From RGIG1959 sp045540655 (GTDB taxonomy: Bacteria; Bacillota; Clostridia; Oscillospirales; Acutalibacteraceae), in the NCBI GenBank assembly GCA_045540655.1, contig JAZQHP010000032.1, positions 1-64,000 on the forward strand: a DNA stretch of 64,000 nucleotides. Direction: 5' to 3'. The notes under the pieces are model-generated. The model saw only the letters and a list, made by a program, of their open reading frames with translations. It was not told the DNA's origin and did no database searches. The position numbers were made by a program, and so were the translations under genes. This document shows positions 8,748 through 16,694 of the stretch, piece by piece; position 1 is the stretch's first letter, and every line of letters begins with the position of its first letter.

Positions 8748-9995
8748 ATGGCTGGTAAAAAATGCCCTTCATGCGGCAAAAAAGTAGCGCCCAAAGCATC
8801 CTATTGTATCTATTGCGCCGCTCGTTTCGATGAGGAACCTGCTGTTCTTTCCGCGTCGTCCGTGCCGGACTCGGTACTGCCGGATACAGGCAACACAGCG
8901 GATGAAACAATGCGTCTGTTGGACGAAATTCATAGTGAAGCAAACCATAGCCGTGTAACCGAGGACGTGTCGGAGACCGGTATTCCCGAAGAAACGACGT
9001 ACGTATCGGAACACCCGGGAATGAATGTTCAGACGGATGATATGCACGACAGTACGGGTCTTCATTCTTTAAAACGCGGTCGTGTGTGGCTGGTGCTTTC
9101 GGTGATCGGATTTGCACTGATTGCGATTCTCGCAGTCTTGTTGGTGCTTTCCCTCAAACATCATCGGGACATGACTCCGTCGACCGATCCGGAGCAGGAA
9201 ATATCCGTAACAAAACCGACGGTGTCTGCCGAACGACAGGCATGGCTGGATCAATTTGAAGGGCAATGGGTGGATGAACAAAGTGTCGGAAAGCGTGATC
9301 TGATCGAACAAGGCGGTCAGATGCTGGTAATTGCCGATATTACCGACAATATCGTTACCTTTGATCTGTATTCTCACAGCGGCGGAGATGATGCCAAAAC
9401 CGCCTTTGTATCGGGTGTTCAGGCAGTGCTGTATGAGGATACATTGCATTTTACATTTGACAATGACACGTTGCAAAACAGCGGCGAAGGCTACTTGCAA
9501 TTGCATGACGGCGGCATCAACGTAGAGGTGCTGATTCGTAATATTTCACCCGATACTCACTCGCTCGGTATGAATACGGTGTTTTTGCGTCAACAACTGC
9601 CGTCGTCGAACGGCACGGACATCCGTTCGATAACTACCAAAGAGGCGCTCTCGGTATTCGGTGAGCCGATTTCCGCCAAACCGAACGAACAGGACGGCAG
9701 TACTTCTTACGAATACAGCGCGGCGAAAGCGGTGGTTAATGCAGACGGCGGTGTCCGATGGATACTGCTGGATTATACCAAAACGGACAATCCGTCGGCG
9801 TTTTGCTTTGATTGCATGGATGGTACGGCGACGTATGATACGGTAAAAACGTATTACGGCGAAGCGGAGCAGGATTACGAGGAACTGGACACGCAAATTT
9901 ATTATCTGCGATATCCACTTTCGGAAACCTCGTCCGTTACGTTTATTTTCGACAGCACCACCGGCGTGATTAAACGCATTAAATATGTTTTTTAA
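8748..9995 (+). CDS. Zinc-ribbon, single-pass membrane protein of unknown function
   Basis: The 415-residue product starts with a small zinc ribbon (KKCPSCGKK at 4-12 and YCIYCAARF at 19-27), then an acidic linker, one transmembrane segment at about 113-136 (VWLVLSVIGFALIAILAVLL) and a ~280-residue domain that should lie outside the cell. That outer part has a lipocalin-like feel (WLDQFEGQWVDEQ, repeated short beta strands) but I cannot assign a family. Inner zinc ribbon plus one membrane pass is a common plan in Clostridia. ATG 8748 follows GGAGAG. It is the last gene of the cluster; a clear terminator follows. Confidence 0.78.
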   Translation: MAGKKCPSCGKKVAPKASYCIYCAARFDEEPAVLSASSVPDSVLPDTGNTADETMRLLDEIHSEANHSRVTEDVSETGIPEETTYVSEHPGMNVQTDDMHDSTGLHSLKRGRVWLVLSVIGFALIAILAVLLVLSLKHHRDMTPSTDPEQEISVTKPTVSAERQAWLDQFEGQWVDEQSVGKRDLIEQGGQMLVIADITDNIVTFDLYSHSGGDDAKTAFVSGVQAVLYEDTLHFTFDNDTLQNSGEGYLQLHDGGINVEVLIRNISPDTHSLGMNTVFLRQQLPSSNGTDIRSITTKEALSVFGEPISAKPNEQDGSTSYEYSAAKAVVNADGGVRWILLDYTKTDNPSAFCFDCMDGTATYDTVKTYYGEAEQDYEELDTQIYYLRYPLSETSSVTFIFDSTTGVIKRIKYVF

Positions 9996-10009
9996 CAGAA
10001 TAATAAGAG

Positions 10010-10047
10010 GTGCCGAAATCATTCTGATATGATTTCGGCGCTTTTTT
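10010..10047 (+). terminator. Rho-independent terminator after the zinc-ribbon gene
   Basis: Inverted repeat GCCGAAATCA (10012-10021) and TGATTTCGGC (10030-10039), closed further by G10010:C10041, then six T residues at 10042-10047. It ends the DUF5685 cluster and separates it from the rpiR promoter. Confidence 0.9.
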
Positions 10048-10067
10048 GCAAGTTGTCTGTTTTTGTC

Positions 10068-10096
10068 TTGCATTTCACGCGGACATCTGTTAAAAT
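10068..10096 (+). promoter_or_regulatory. Sigma-A-type promoter for the rpiR operon
   Basis: TTGCAT (10068-10073), a 17-base spacer and TAAAAT (10091-10096), about 45 bases before the rpiR start. It would drive the run of overlapping genes from rpiR to rpsA. Confidence 0.65.
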
Positions 10097-10140
10097 ATAT
10101 GCTGATTTGTATCCTTTTATGGTAATGGGAGGGATTCGAG

Positions 10141-11016
10141 ATGGCAACCGATTTGTCTACACGGATCTTATCGAATATGCAATCCTTTTCAAAAGGACAA
10201 CGGCGGATTGCGCAATATATCATGGAGCACTATGACGAAGCAGCGTTTATGACGGCGTTTCGCCTGGGTGAAACCGTCGGTGTCAGTGAGTCAACGGTGG
10301 TTCGTTTCGCCGCCGAACTCGGATATGACGGCTACCCTGAACTTCAGAAAGCGGTGCAGGAGTTGATTCGCAGTAAACTCAACTCCATCCAGCGTATCGA
10401 AGTGACCTGTGCGCGCATGGGAAATGAAGATGTGCTTGATCATATTCTCGCATCGGATATGTCCAATATCCGTCAGACACTCGACGAATTGCCTCGTGAT
10501 GTGTTTTATGAAGCGGTGGATGCCATCATTCATGCGCGTAAAGTGTATATTTTCGGCGCAGGCAGTTGTCGGTCGCTCGCCAATTTCACCGCGTACTATC
10601 TCAAAATGCTTCTCGGAGACATCCATTTGGTGTATACTTCCAGCGAAATGGAAATCCTTGAGGAAATGTTCCATATCAACGAACAGGATGTGCTGATCGG
10701 ACTGAGCTTTCCGCGGTACTCCAACAAAGCCGTGAAGACTTTGCACTTTGCCCATTCCCGCCGCGCGAAGGTGGTGGCGATCACCGACAGTCTGCAATCT
10801 CCCATTGCGCCGTTTGCGGATCATTTGCTTCTGGCACGCAGTGATATGGCAACGATCGTGGACTCTCTGGTGGCACCGTTGAGCCTTATTAACGCTTTGA
10901 TTGTAGCGGTAGCCGTGAAAACGCTCGAATCCAACCGTGAGAAGCTCACGGAACTGGAGGCGCTGTGGGATCAATATAGCGTATACGCCAAAAATGACAC
11001 GGAGGATGTGCTATGA
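10141..11016 (+). CDS. MurR/RpiR family transcriptional regulator
   Basis: A 291-residue regulator with an N-terminal helix-turn-helix of the RpiR type (SKGQRRIAQYIMEHYDEAAF, then ETVGVSESTVVRFAAELG at about 43-60) and a C-terminal SIS sugar-isomerase fold (KVYIFGAGSCRSLANF near 138 and DVLIGLSFPRYSNKAVKTL). Family members sense phosphosugars and regulate sugar or cell-wall amino-sugar genes. No sugar gene is adjacent: the next gene is a flavoprotein overlapping by ATGA, so the target is not evident and may lie elsewhere. GGGAGGG is 7 bases before the ATG. Ligand unknown. Confidence 0.9.
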   Translation: MATDLSTRILSNMQSFSKGQRRIAQYIMEHYDEAAFMTAFRLGETVGVSESTVVRFAAELGYDGYPELQKAVQELIRSKLNSIQRIEVTCARMGNEDVLDHILASDMSNIRQTLDELPRDVFYEAVDAIIHARKVYIFGAGSCRSLANFTAYYLKMLLGDIHLVYTSSEMEILEEMFHINEQDVLIGLSFPRYSNKAVKTLHFAHSRRAKVVAITDSLQSPIAPFADHLLLARSDMATIVDSLVAPLSLINALIVAVAVKTLESNREKLTELEALWDQYSVYAKNDTEDVL

Positions 11017-12251
11017 ATCGCGTGCTTGTGATCGGCGGGGGAGCGGCAGGACTGCTCGCGGCCGGTACGGCGGCTATGTACGGTGCCGATGTGACGGTGA
11101 TGGAGCGTAATCCGCGTATGGCTCGCAAGGTCATGATCACGGGTAAAGGGCGCTGTAATGTTACAAACGCGACGGATATTCAGGGCTTGATTGCCCATAT
11201 TCCTACCAATGCACGCTTTTTGTACAGTGCTTTTTCTTCGTTTGACAGCGACGATATCCGTGCGCTTTTGGAGGAACACGGTGTAGAAACCAAAGTGGAA
11301 CGCGGTAACCGCGTATTTCCGATATCCGATAAAGCGGTGGATGTGGTGGATGCGCTGGTGTCTTTTGCCCGTACGTTCGGCGTGCAATTTGTTCAAGCGA
11401 GAGCTACCTCTCTGGTCTTGGATGCCGGCGTTTGTAAAGGCGTCGTCGATGAAACCGGTAAAACCTGGGAAGCAGACTGTGTTGCTGTTTGTACAGGGGG
11501 TGCATCCTATCCCCAAACGGGCTCGACCGGCGACGGATATACACTGGCGCAACAGGCAGGACACACGATTACACCGATTTTTCCGTCCCTTGTGCCGCTT
11601 TGCACCAAAGAATACGACAGCACCTCTATGCAAGGGTTGTCATTGCGCAATGTTGTTTTGACGGCGATCGATACCGTTTCCGACAAAGTTGTGTTTGAAG
11701 AAATGGGTGAGATGATGTTCACACACTTCGGCGTGACGGGTCCGCTGGTGCTCAGTGCATCGGCGCATCTGCGCCCGATGCAGGCGGAACGGTATGTCTT
11801 GCGGATCGATCTGAAACCGGCATTGTCCGATCAACAACTGGATGAACGCTTGTTGCGTGAATTGGCGTCGCATCAGAACGCGACTGTCGGCACAATGCTC
11901 GGCACGCTGGTACCGCGTTCGATGATTTCGGTGGTGGCAACACGCGTCGGTTTACCGATGGGGTTACCGTGTCATTCGGTCACAAAAGAGCAGCGGCAAC
12001 GGTTGCTCCGCATGCTCAAGTGCTTCTCGCTGACGGTAACCGATTTTCGTCCGCTCTCCGAAGCCATTGTGACCTCAGGCGGGGTGGACGTAAAAGAAGT
12101 GTCGTCCAAAACCATGGAATCCAGGCTGGTCTCGGGCTTGTATTTTGCCGGCGAAGTACTGGATGTGGATGCATATACCGGAGGCTTTAATCTCCAGATC
12201 GCCTTTTCTACAGGTGTCGCTGCAGGGCGCGCCATGGCATGTGAATACTAA
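11013..12251 (+). CDS. HI0933/YhiN-like NAD(P)/FAD-dependent oxidoreductase
   Basis: A 412-residue flavoprotein of the HI0933 (YhiN/BaiN-like) group. The N-terminal FAD dinucleotide motif is clear (VLVIGGGAAGLLAAGTAA), followed by the family hallmark KVMITGKGRCNVTN at about 36-49; the middle has AVCTGGASYPQTGSTGDGY and the C-terminus closes the FAD site with GLYFAGEVLDVDAYTGGFN. Its reaction is unknown, although related proteins reduce bile-acid intermediates or are simply conserved. It overlaps rpiR by 4 bases and is followed closely by cmk. The many cysteines otherwise typical of oxidoreductases are sparse. Confidence 0.9.
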   Translation: MNRVLVIGGGAAGLLAAGTAAMYGADVTVMERNPRMARKVMITGKGRCNVTNATDIQGLIAHIPTNARFLYSAFSSFDSDDIRALLEEHGVETKVERGNRVFPISDKAVDVVDALVSFARTFGVQFVQARATSLVLDAGVCKGVVDETGKTWEADCVAVCTGGASYPQTGSTGDGYTLAQQAGHTITPIFPSLVPLCTKEYDSTSMQGLSLRNVVLTAIDTVSDKVVFEEMGEMMFTHFGVTGPLVLSASAHLRPMQAERYVLRIDLKPALSDQQLDERLLRELASHQNATVGTMLGTLVPRSMISVVATRVGLPMGLPCHSVTKEQRQRLLRMLKCFSLTVTDFRPLSEAIVTSGGVDVKEVSSKTMESRLVSGLYFAGEVLDVDAYTGGFNLQIAFSTGVAAGRAMACEY

Positions 12252-12267
12252 CAGAGGAGTGAGTTTG

Positions 12268-12957
12268 TTGGCTTCGTTGAATCCGACTGTTATGGCGGTT
12301 GCCATCGACGGACCGAGTGGTGCGGGAAAAAGCACCATTGCTCGTATTTTAGCAAAAGAACTTCATTATATTTACGTGGATACCGGTGCACTGTATCGCG
12401 CGGTCGGTCTTTCGGTGCTGAAAAAAGGCATCAATCCGACCGATGCGATCCTGGTGGAAGCGTTGCTGCCGACCCTGAAGGTAGAACTGCGATACGATGA
12501 GCAGGGTGAGCAACGCGTAATGGTGAACGGAGAAGACGTCACCGCGGACATCCGTACACCGGCCGTTTCGCAAGCCGCTTCCACTGTATCGGCCATTCCG
12601 TCGGTCCGACGCTTCTTATTCTCACTTCAGCAGGATATTGCCAAAACGCATTCGGTCATCATGGACGGTCGTGACATCGGTACGGTTGTGTTGCCGCACG
12701 CCAAAGTAAAGATTTTCCTGACAGCCGGGGTGGAGGATCGTGCTCGCCGTCGCTTTGAAGAATTGATTGCCAAAGGTATGGATGTTACCTATGAGCAGGT
12801 GCTTGCCGATATGATTGAACGCGACACCCGTGACAGCGAGCGCGCTGCCGCGCCGCTCAAAGCGGCTGACGACGCGATTTGTGTGGACACAAGCGGCAAT
12901 ACCTTGGAACAATCGGTCGCGTTGTTGCGCGGTATTATTGAGGAGCATATACTATGA
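12268..12957 (+). CDS. cmk: Cytidylate kinase
   Basis: Phosphorylates CMP and dCMP to the diphosphates with ATP, in pyrimidine salvage and DNA precursor supply. The P-loop IDGPSGAGKSTIARILAKEL opens the protein, followed by YVDTGALYRAVG, the CMP-binding insert, MDGRDIGTVVLPHA and the lid arginines (RARRRFEE). I place the start at TTG 12268 (229 residues) because AGGAG at 12255-12259 lies 8 bases upstream; ATG at 12292 gives a start directly at AVAIDGPSG but lacks a ribosome-binding site. The next gene overlaps by ATGA. The cmk-plsC-ispH-rpsA order is common in Bacillota. Confidence 0.95.
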   Translation: MASLNPTVMAVAIDGPSGAGKSTIARILAKELHYIYVDTGALYRAVGLSVLKKGINPTDAILVEALLPTLKVELRYDEQGEQRVMVNGEDVTADIRTPAVSQAASTVSAIPSVRRFLFSLQQDIAKTHSVIMDGRDIGTVVLPHAKVKIFLTAGVEDRARRRFEELIAKGMDVTYEQVLADMIERDTRDSERAAAPLKAADDAICVDTSGNTLEQSVALLRGIIEEHIL

Positions 12958-13574
12958 AACATTCATTTGGCATTCGATTCGGTCGGGCGTTACTGATCAT
13001 TTTCCGTCCGCTGATTTGGTTGCTTTTACCTCATAAAATTATAGGACGGGAGAAACTGCATACCGATCAATCGGTTATCGTTTGCTGTAATCATATTTCG
13101 GCCTTTGATCCGGTGTTGTTGCTGGTTGCTTCACGCTATCCTATCTATTTTATGGGCAAGGACTCGCTGTTTAAAAATAAACTGGCAGGTTATGTTCTGT
13201 CGCACTGGTTCGGCGTGTTTCCCGTGTCGCGCGGGCACAATGACTCGTCGGCGATCAATCGCGCCTTTCAGGTGCTGGAGCATGAAACGGCACTGGGTAT
13301 TTTCCCGGAAGGCACGCGGTCGAAGGACGGCACTCTCGGTGCCGCCAAATCCGGGGCAGCTTTGATTGCGGCAAAATCGAACGCATCGATCATTCCGTGT
13401 GCGTTGATTCCGTCGAAAGGACCGCGGACGTTTTTATCCAAAACGACCGTAGTCATCGGCGATGCTCTTACGCCTGAAGAATTACACCTGAAGCAGGATC
13501 GTCCCGATCTTCGCTTTGCATCGCGCACCATCATGGCGACTATTGCCGATATGATGGAGGAGCATCGCGTATGA
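12954..13574 (+). CDS. plsC: 1-acyl-sn-glycerol-3-phosphate acyltransferase (PlsC-like)
   Basis: Transfers the second acyl chain to lysophosphatidate at the inner face of the membrane, in phospholipid synthesis. The 206 residues show the acyltransferase block I NHISAFDPV (HxxxxD), block II near GVFPVSRG, and block III FPEGTRSKDG; a hydrophobic N-terminus (ALLIIFRPLIWLLLP) should attach it to the membrane. It overlaps cmk at its start and ispH at its end, both as ATGA. Specificity for acyl-ACP or acyl-CoA cannot be read from the sequence. Confidence 0.93.
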   Translation: MKHSFGIRFGRALLIIFRPLIWLLLPHKIIGREKLHTDQSVIVCCNHISAFDPVLLLVASRYPIYFMGKDSLFKNKLAGYVLSHWFGVFPVSRGHNDSSAINRAFQVLEHETALGIFPEGTRSKDGTLGAAKSGAALIAAKSNASIIPCALIPSKGPRTFLSKTTVVIGDALTPEELHLKQDRPDLRFASRTIMATIADMMEEHRV

Positions 13575-15601
13575 GTACGATTACTTTAGCCAAAACAGCC
13601 GGGTTTTGTTTTGGTGTCAACCGTGCTGTTGAACAACTGAACGCTCTTCTGGACAAGGGGGCGCACGTCTGCACATTGGGTCCGATCATTCATAATCCGC
13701 AGGTGGTGCAGAGCTTTGCGTCACGCGGTGTGCGCATTGTTTCGTCTCCGTCGGAAGTGCAGGACGGAGAAATCATGGTTATCCGATCGCACGGCGTTGC
13801 ACGGGGAGTGTACGAGGAGGCTGAGCGCCTCGGCGTTGAGATTTGCGATATGACATGTCCGTTTGTCGCAAAAATCCATCGGCTGGTACGGGATCACACA
13901 GCGAACGGTGCGGTAGCGTTAATTGCCGGAGATGAACATCACCCCGAAGTGATCGGCATCCGCGGGCACTGTGTCGGACCGTCCTTCGTTTTTTCGGACG
14001 AAAAGGAATTGGAAAGCCTGACAAAAACAGATGCTTTTCGCGAAATTACCGCAAATTTTCCGATCGTCATGGTGGCTCAAACGACGTTTCGGATGAAAAC
14101 TTGGGAAAAATCCGTAAAATTTGCAAAAAAACACTATACAAATCTTTTTCTTTTTGATACAATATGTAATGCGACCGCCGAAAGGCAGGGGGAAGCCCGG
14201 GCACTTTCTGCGCGAAGCGATCTGATGGTTATTGTCGGAGGACGTCAAAGTTCCAACACCGCCAAGTTGCGGGATGTATGCGCATCCCACTGCCCGACGG
14301 TGCTGGTGGAAACCGCTGAAGAATTGCAGGGGACAGATTTTTCGTCGTTTGCAAGAATCGGCATTACTGCCGGAGCATCGACGCCCGACGATATTATAAA
14401 GGAGGTACTATACACCATGTCTGAAAATGTCAACAACGAAATTACTACACCGGTGGAGGCGGCGACGGTCTCGGATGAGATGAGCTTTGAAGAGGCGCTG
14501 AACGTCACGTTCCCGGAATCTCAATTGAAAGAGGATACCAGCAGAGTTCGCGGCATCGTCACGGCGATTTCTCCGAACGAAGTGCAGGTGGAAGTTATCG
14601 GCCGCAAGCAAACCGGTTACATTCCTGCGGATGAGCTGTCCGCGGATCCGAATGCGGTTCCCGAGGATCTGGTGAAGATCGGCGACGAGCTGGAACTGCT
14701 GATCATGCGCACCAACGATCAGGAAGGCACCATCATGCTGTCCAAAAAACGTATTGATTCCCTCAAGGGTTGGGATACGATTGTTGCCGCCGAACAGAGC
14801 GGTGATATTCTGGAAGGCACCGTTACCGACGTGATCAAAGGCGGTATCCTTGTCGTGTCCAACGGCGTGCGCGTGTTTGTTCCCGCGTCTCAGGCGAGTG
14901 CATCCCGTCTGGACGACCTTTCCGTGCTTCTCAAGACGAACGTGAAATTCCGCGTGATCGAAGTGAACACCTCCCGCCGTCGCGCGGTGGGCTCTGTCCG
15001 TTCGGTGGCCCGTGAGGCTCGCCGCGAGCAGGAAGAAGCGTTCTGGTCGCAGGCGGCTGTCGGTCAGACCTACACCGGTACGGTGAAGTCGCTGACTTCC
15101 TACGGTGCGTTCGTCGACATCGGCGGCGTGGACGGCATGGTCCACATCTCCGAGCTGTCCTGGAAGCGCGTGAAGCATCCGTCCGAAGTGGTTGCTGTGG
15201 GCGACGTGATTGAAGTCTACATCCGCGATCTCGATGCGGAGAAGAAGAAGATCTCCCTCGGCTATCGCAAGAACGAAGACAATCCGTGGGAAATCTTCAA
15301 GGCAAACTACGAAGTTGGTTCTGTTGTGACTGCGAAGATCGTCGGCATGACCGCTTTCGGTGCGTTTGCACAGATCCTGCCCGGCGTGGATGGTCTTATT
15401 CACATTTCGCAGATTGCGAACCGCCGCGTGGAGAAGCCGCAGGACGAGTTGTCTGTCGGTCAGGAAGTGCAGGTTAAGATCACGAACGTGGATTACGATT
15501 CCAAGCGTATCAGCCTGTCGATCCGCGCTCTGCTTGAGCCCGAAGCTCCCGCCGAAGAGGAAGCCGCGGTTGAAGCGACCGAAGAGACTGTCGAAGAGTA
15601 A
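13571..15601 (+). CDS. ispH: IspH-ribosomal protein S1 fusion (HMBPP reductase / S1 domains)
   Basis: One 676-codon frame. Residues 1-282 are IspH, the [4Fe-4S] enzyme of the last MEP-pathway step giving IPP and DMAPP: the three cluster cysteines are in AGFCFGVNRA, CDMTCPF and DTICNAT, with the histidines of GPIIHNPQVV and GDEHHPEV. From residue 283 follow four S1 RNA-binding domains (about 305-375, 388-455, 472-545 and 557-630; for example TYTGTVKSLTSYGAFVDIGG and LIHISQIANRRV) and an acidic tail rich in Glu. Such fusions are known in Clostridia. An internal ribosome-binding site and ATG lie exactly at the joint (see separate entry), so free S1 may also be made. The S1 part uses codons typical of high expression. 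Confidence 0.96.
   Translation: MSTITLAKTAGFCFGVNRAVEQLNALLDKGAHVCTLGPIIHNPQVVQSFASRGVRIVSSPSEVQDGEIMVIRSHGVARGVYEEAERLGVEICDMTCPFVAKIHRLVRDHTANGAVALIAGDEHHPEVIGIRGHCVGPSFVFSDEKELESLTKTDAFREITANFPIVMVAQTTFRMKTWEKSVKFAKKHYTNLFLFDTICNATAERQGEARALSARSDLMVIVGGRQSSNTAKLRDVCASHCPTVLVETAEELQGTDFSSFARIGITAGASTPDDIIKEVLYTMSENVNNEITTPVEAATVSDEMSFEEALNVTFPESQLKEDTSRVRGIVTAISPNEVQVEVIGRKQTGYIPADELSADPNAVPEDLVKIGDELELLIMRTNDQEGTIMLSKKRIDSLKGWDTIVAAEQSGDILEGTVTDVIKGGILVVSNGVRVFVPASQASASRLDDLSVLLKTNVKFRVIEVNTSRRRAVGSVRSVAREARREQEEAFWSQAAVGQTYTGTVKSLTSYGAFVDIGGVDGMVHISELSWKRVKHPSEVVAVGDVIEVYIRDLDAEKKKISLGYRKNEDNPWEIFKANYEVGSVVTAKIVGMTAFGAFAQILPGVDGLIHISQIANRRVEKPQDELSVGQEVQVKITNVDYDSKRISLSIRALLEPEAPAEEEAAVEATEETVEE
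14398..14419 (+). promoter_or_regulatory. rpsA: Internal ribosome-binding site and ATG at the IspH/S1 boundary
   Basis: AAAGGAGG at 14398-14405 stands 11 bases before an in-frame ATG at 14417 (MSENVNNEITT). The ATG is codon 283 of the fusion, directly after the end of the IspH fold, and would give a 394-residue S1-like protein ending at 15601. The site also encodes IKEVLYT in the fusion, so a chance match is possible but the placement is striking. Confidence 0.6.
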
Positions 15602-15610
15602 TTGTTTTAA

Positions 15611-15647
15611 AACAGTAGTCCGTATGTTGCGGACTACTGTTTTTTTG
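15611..15647 (+). terminator. Terminator after ispH-rpsA
   Basis: Perfect 12-bp stem AACAGTAGTCCG (15611-15622) with CGGACTACTGTT (15630-15641) followed by a T run to 15646. It closes the rpiR-to-rpsA unit just before the CtsR operators. Confidence 0.93.
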
Positions 15648-15654
15648 TGCATTT

Positions 15655-15705
15655 TTTGACCTTATTAGACCTTGACTTTCTTTGACCTTTGTGCTACATT
15701 ATAAT
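15655..15705 (+). promoter_or_regulatory. Tandem CtsR operators overlapping the ctsR promoter
   Basis: CtsR boxes are paired heptads with a 3-base spacer. TTTGACC-TTA-TTAGACC (15655-15671) matches in 13 of 14 heptad positions; a second, weaker box CTTGACT-TTC-TTTGACC (15671-15687) follows directly. The promoter TTGACT (15672-15677), 17 bases, TACATT (15695-15700) lies within them, with TATAAT at 15700-15705 as an alternative -10. This arrangement predicts autorepression of ctsR-mcsA-mcsB-clpC, relieved on heat or protein stress. Confidence 0.85.
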
Positions 15706-15720
15706 CAAGGAGGGATAAAT

Positions 15721-16209
15721 ATGCGTATGAGCGATGTCATAGCGTCGTATATTATAGACAGTTTCGCATCTGCGACAGATGATTTTGTGGAATTGCAACG
15801 CAATTCCCTGGCCGTTCAGATCGGATGCTCTCCAAGTCAGATCAATTATGTTTTAAGTTCCCGCTTCACGCCGGAACAAGGGTATCTGGTGGAAAGTCGC
15901 CGCGGCGGCGGTGGGTATATCCGCATACAACGCGTACGCTTCACCACGCAACCGTCGGTGCTGATGCATGTTATCAACGCGCTGGATGATGCCGTGACAG
16001 AAACAGCGGCAATCGCTGTGATCCAAAACCTGAACAGCGAAGGCTGGATTCAGCCGCAAACGGCATACGCCATGCTGGGAGCGGTTTCGGACCGGGCACT
16101 GCAGTGTATACCGCCGCACAGTCGCGACAGTGTACGAGCATCTCTTATGAAGCACATGCTTGCGTCCGTATTGATTCATCAAAAAGCAGAAAGGAAGGAT
16201 GCGGAATGA
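15721..16209 (+). CDS. ctsR: CtsR, heat-shock repressor
   Basis: Dimeric repressor of clp genes. The 162 residues show the N-terminal winged helix (MRMSDVIASYIIDSF, then CSPSQINYVLSSRFTPEQGY) and the glycine-rich wing ESRRGGGGYIRI at about 60-70, which in known CtsR acts as the thermosensor; the C-terminal helical part is the dimer and McsB contact region. ATG 15721 follows AAGGAGGG and gives the family's standard start; a start 39 bases earlier would lie in the promoter. It overlaps mcsA by ATGA. Its operators lie directly upstream. Confidence 0.97.
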   Translation: MRMSDVIASYIIDSFASATDDFVELQRNSLAVQIGCSPSQINYVLSSRFTPEQGYLVESRRGGGGYIRIQRVRFTTQPSVLMHVINALDDAVTETAAIAVIQNLNSEGWIQPQTAYAMLGAVSDRALQCIPPHSRDSVRASLMKHMLASVLIHQKAERKDAE

Positions 16210-16694
16210 TTTGCCGTCTTTGCGGGATGCGCCCGGCGGTGACTGCGATTACACACAGTGCTGATGGGCAAACCGAAACCGTACCCGTTTGTCAGTCGTG
16301 TGCTGTTACGGCGGCAGTAGGTGCTTTCGGACCGAATTACTGGCTGGACACTACCGTCACGGAACACAATCGATCGATGTCGGTGAAACGGTGTCCGACC
16401 TGTTCTTTGACCTACCGCGATATTGTTGAATCGGGACGCGTCGGTTGCCCTGACTGTTATAAAACCTTTTCGGAACAACTGGCATCTTCTGTCAAACGCC
16501 TTCACGGACAGGTGGTCCACATCGGTCGAAAAGGGTGTGCCGCTTCGGCTGATGTGATGGCAGAGGACCGTTTGAAGGAACTTCGCAACGAACTGCGTCT
16601 GGCACTGGAACAGGAGCAATATGAGCGCTGTGCGTTGTTGCGCGATCAGATCCGTGCATTAGAGGAAGGCGGTGTCGGTCATGAGCTTGCATGA
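16206..16694 (+). CDS. mcsA: McsA, zinc-binding activator of McsB
   Basis: McsA activates the protein-arginine kinase McsB and helps regulate CtsR. The 162-residue protein carries its typical CxxC pairs (MICRLCG and PVCQSCA; then KRCPTCSLT and VGCPDCY) and a C-terminal UVR motif (KELRNELRLALEQEQYERCA, residues about 122-155), the same motif found in the middle of ClpC and in UvrB. The ATG at 16206 overlaps the ctsR stop. The gene overlaps mcsB by 14 bases, so stoichiometric production with McsB is likely. Confidence 0.95.
   Translation: MICRLCGMRPAVTAITHSADGQTETVPVCQSCAVTAAVGAFGPNYWLDTTVTEHNRSMSVKRCPTCSLTYRDIVESGRVGCPDCYKTFSEQLASSVKRLHGQVVHIGRKGCAASADVMAEDRLKELRNELRLALEQEQYERCALLRDQIRALEEGGVGHELA

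Noticed and set aside
14408..15652. A 414-codon reverse frame opposite the S1 region
   Set aside because: His/Arg/Asp-rich nonsense product typical of a mirrored high-G+C3 gene; no start signal.
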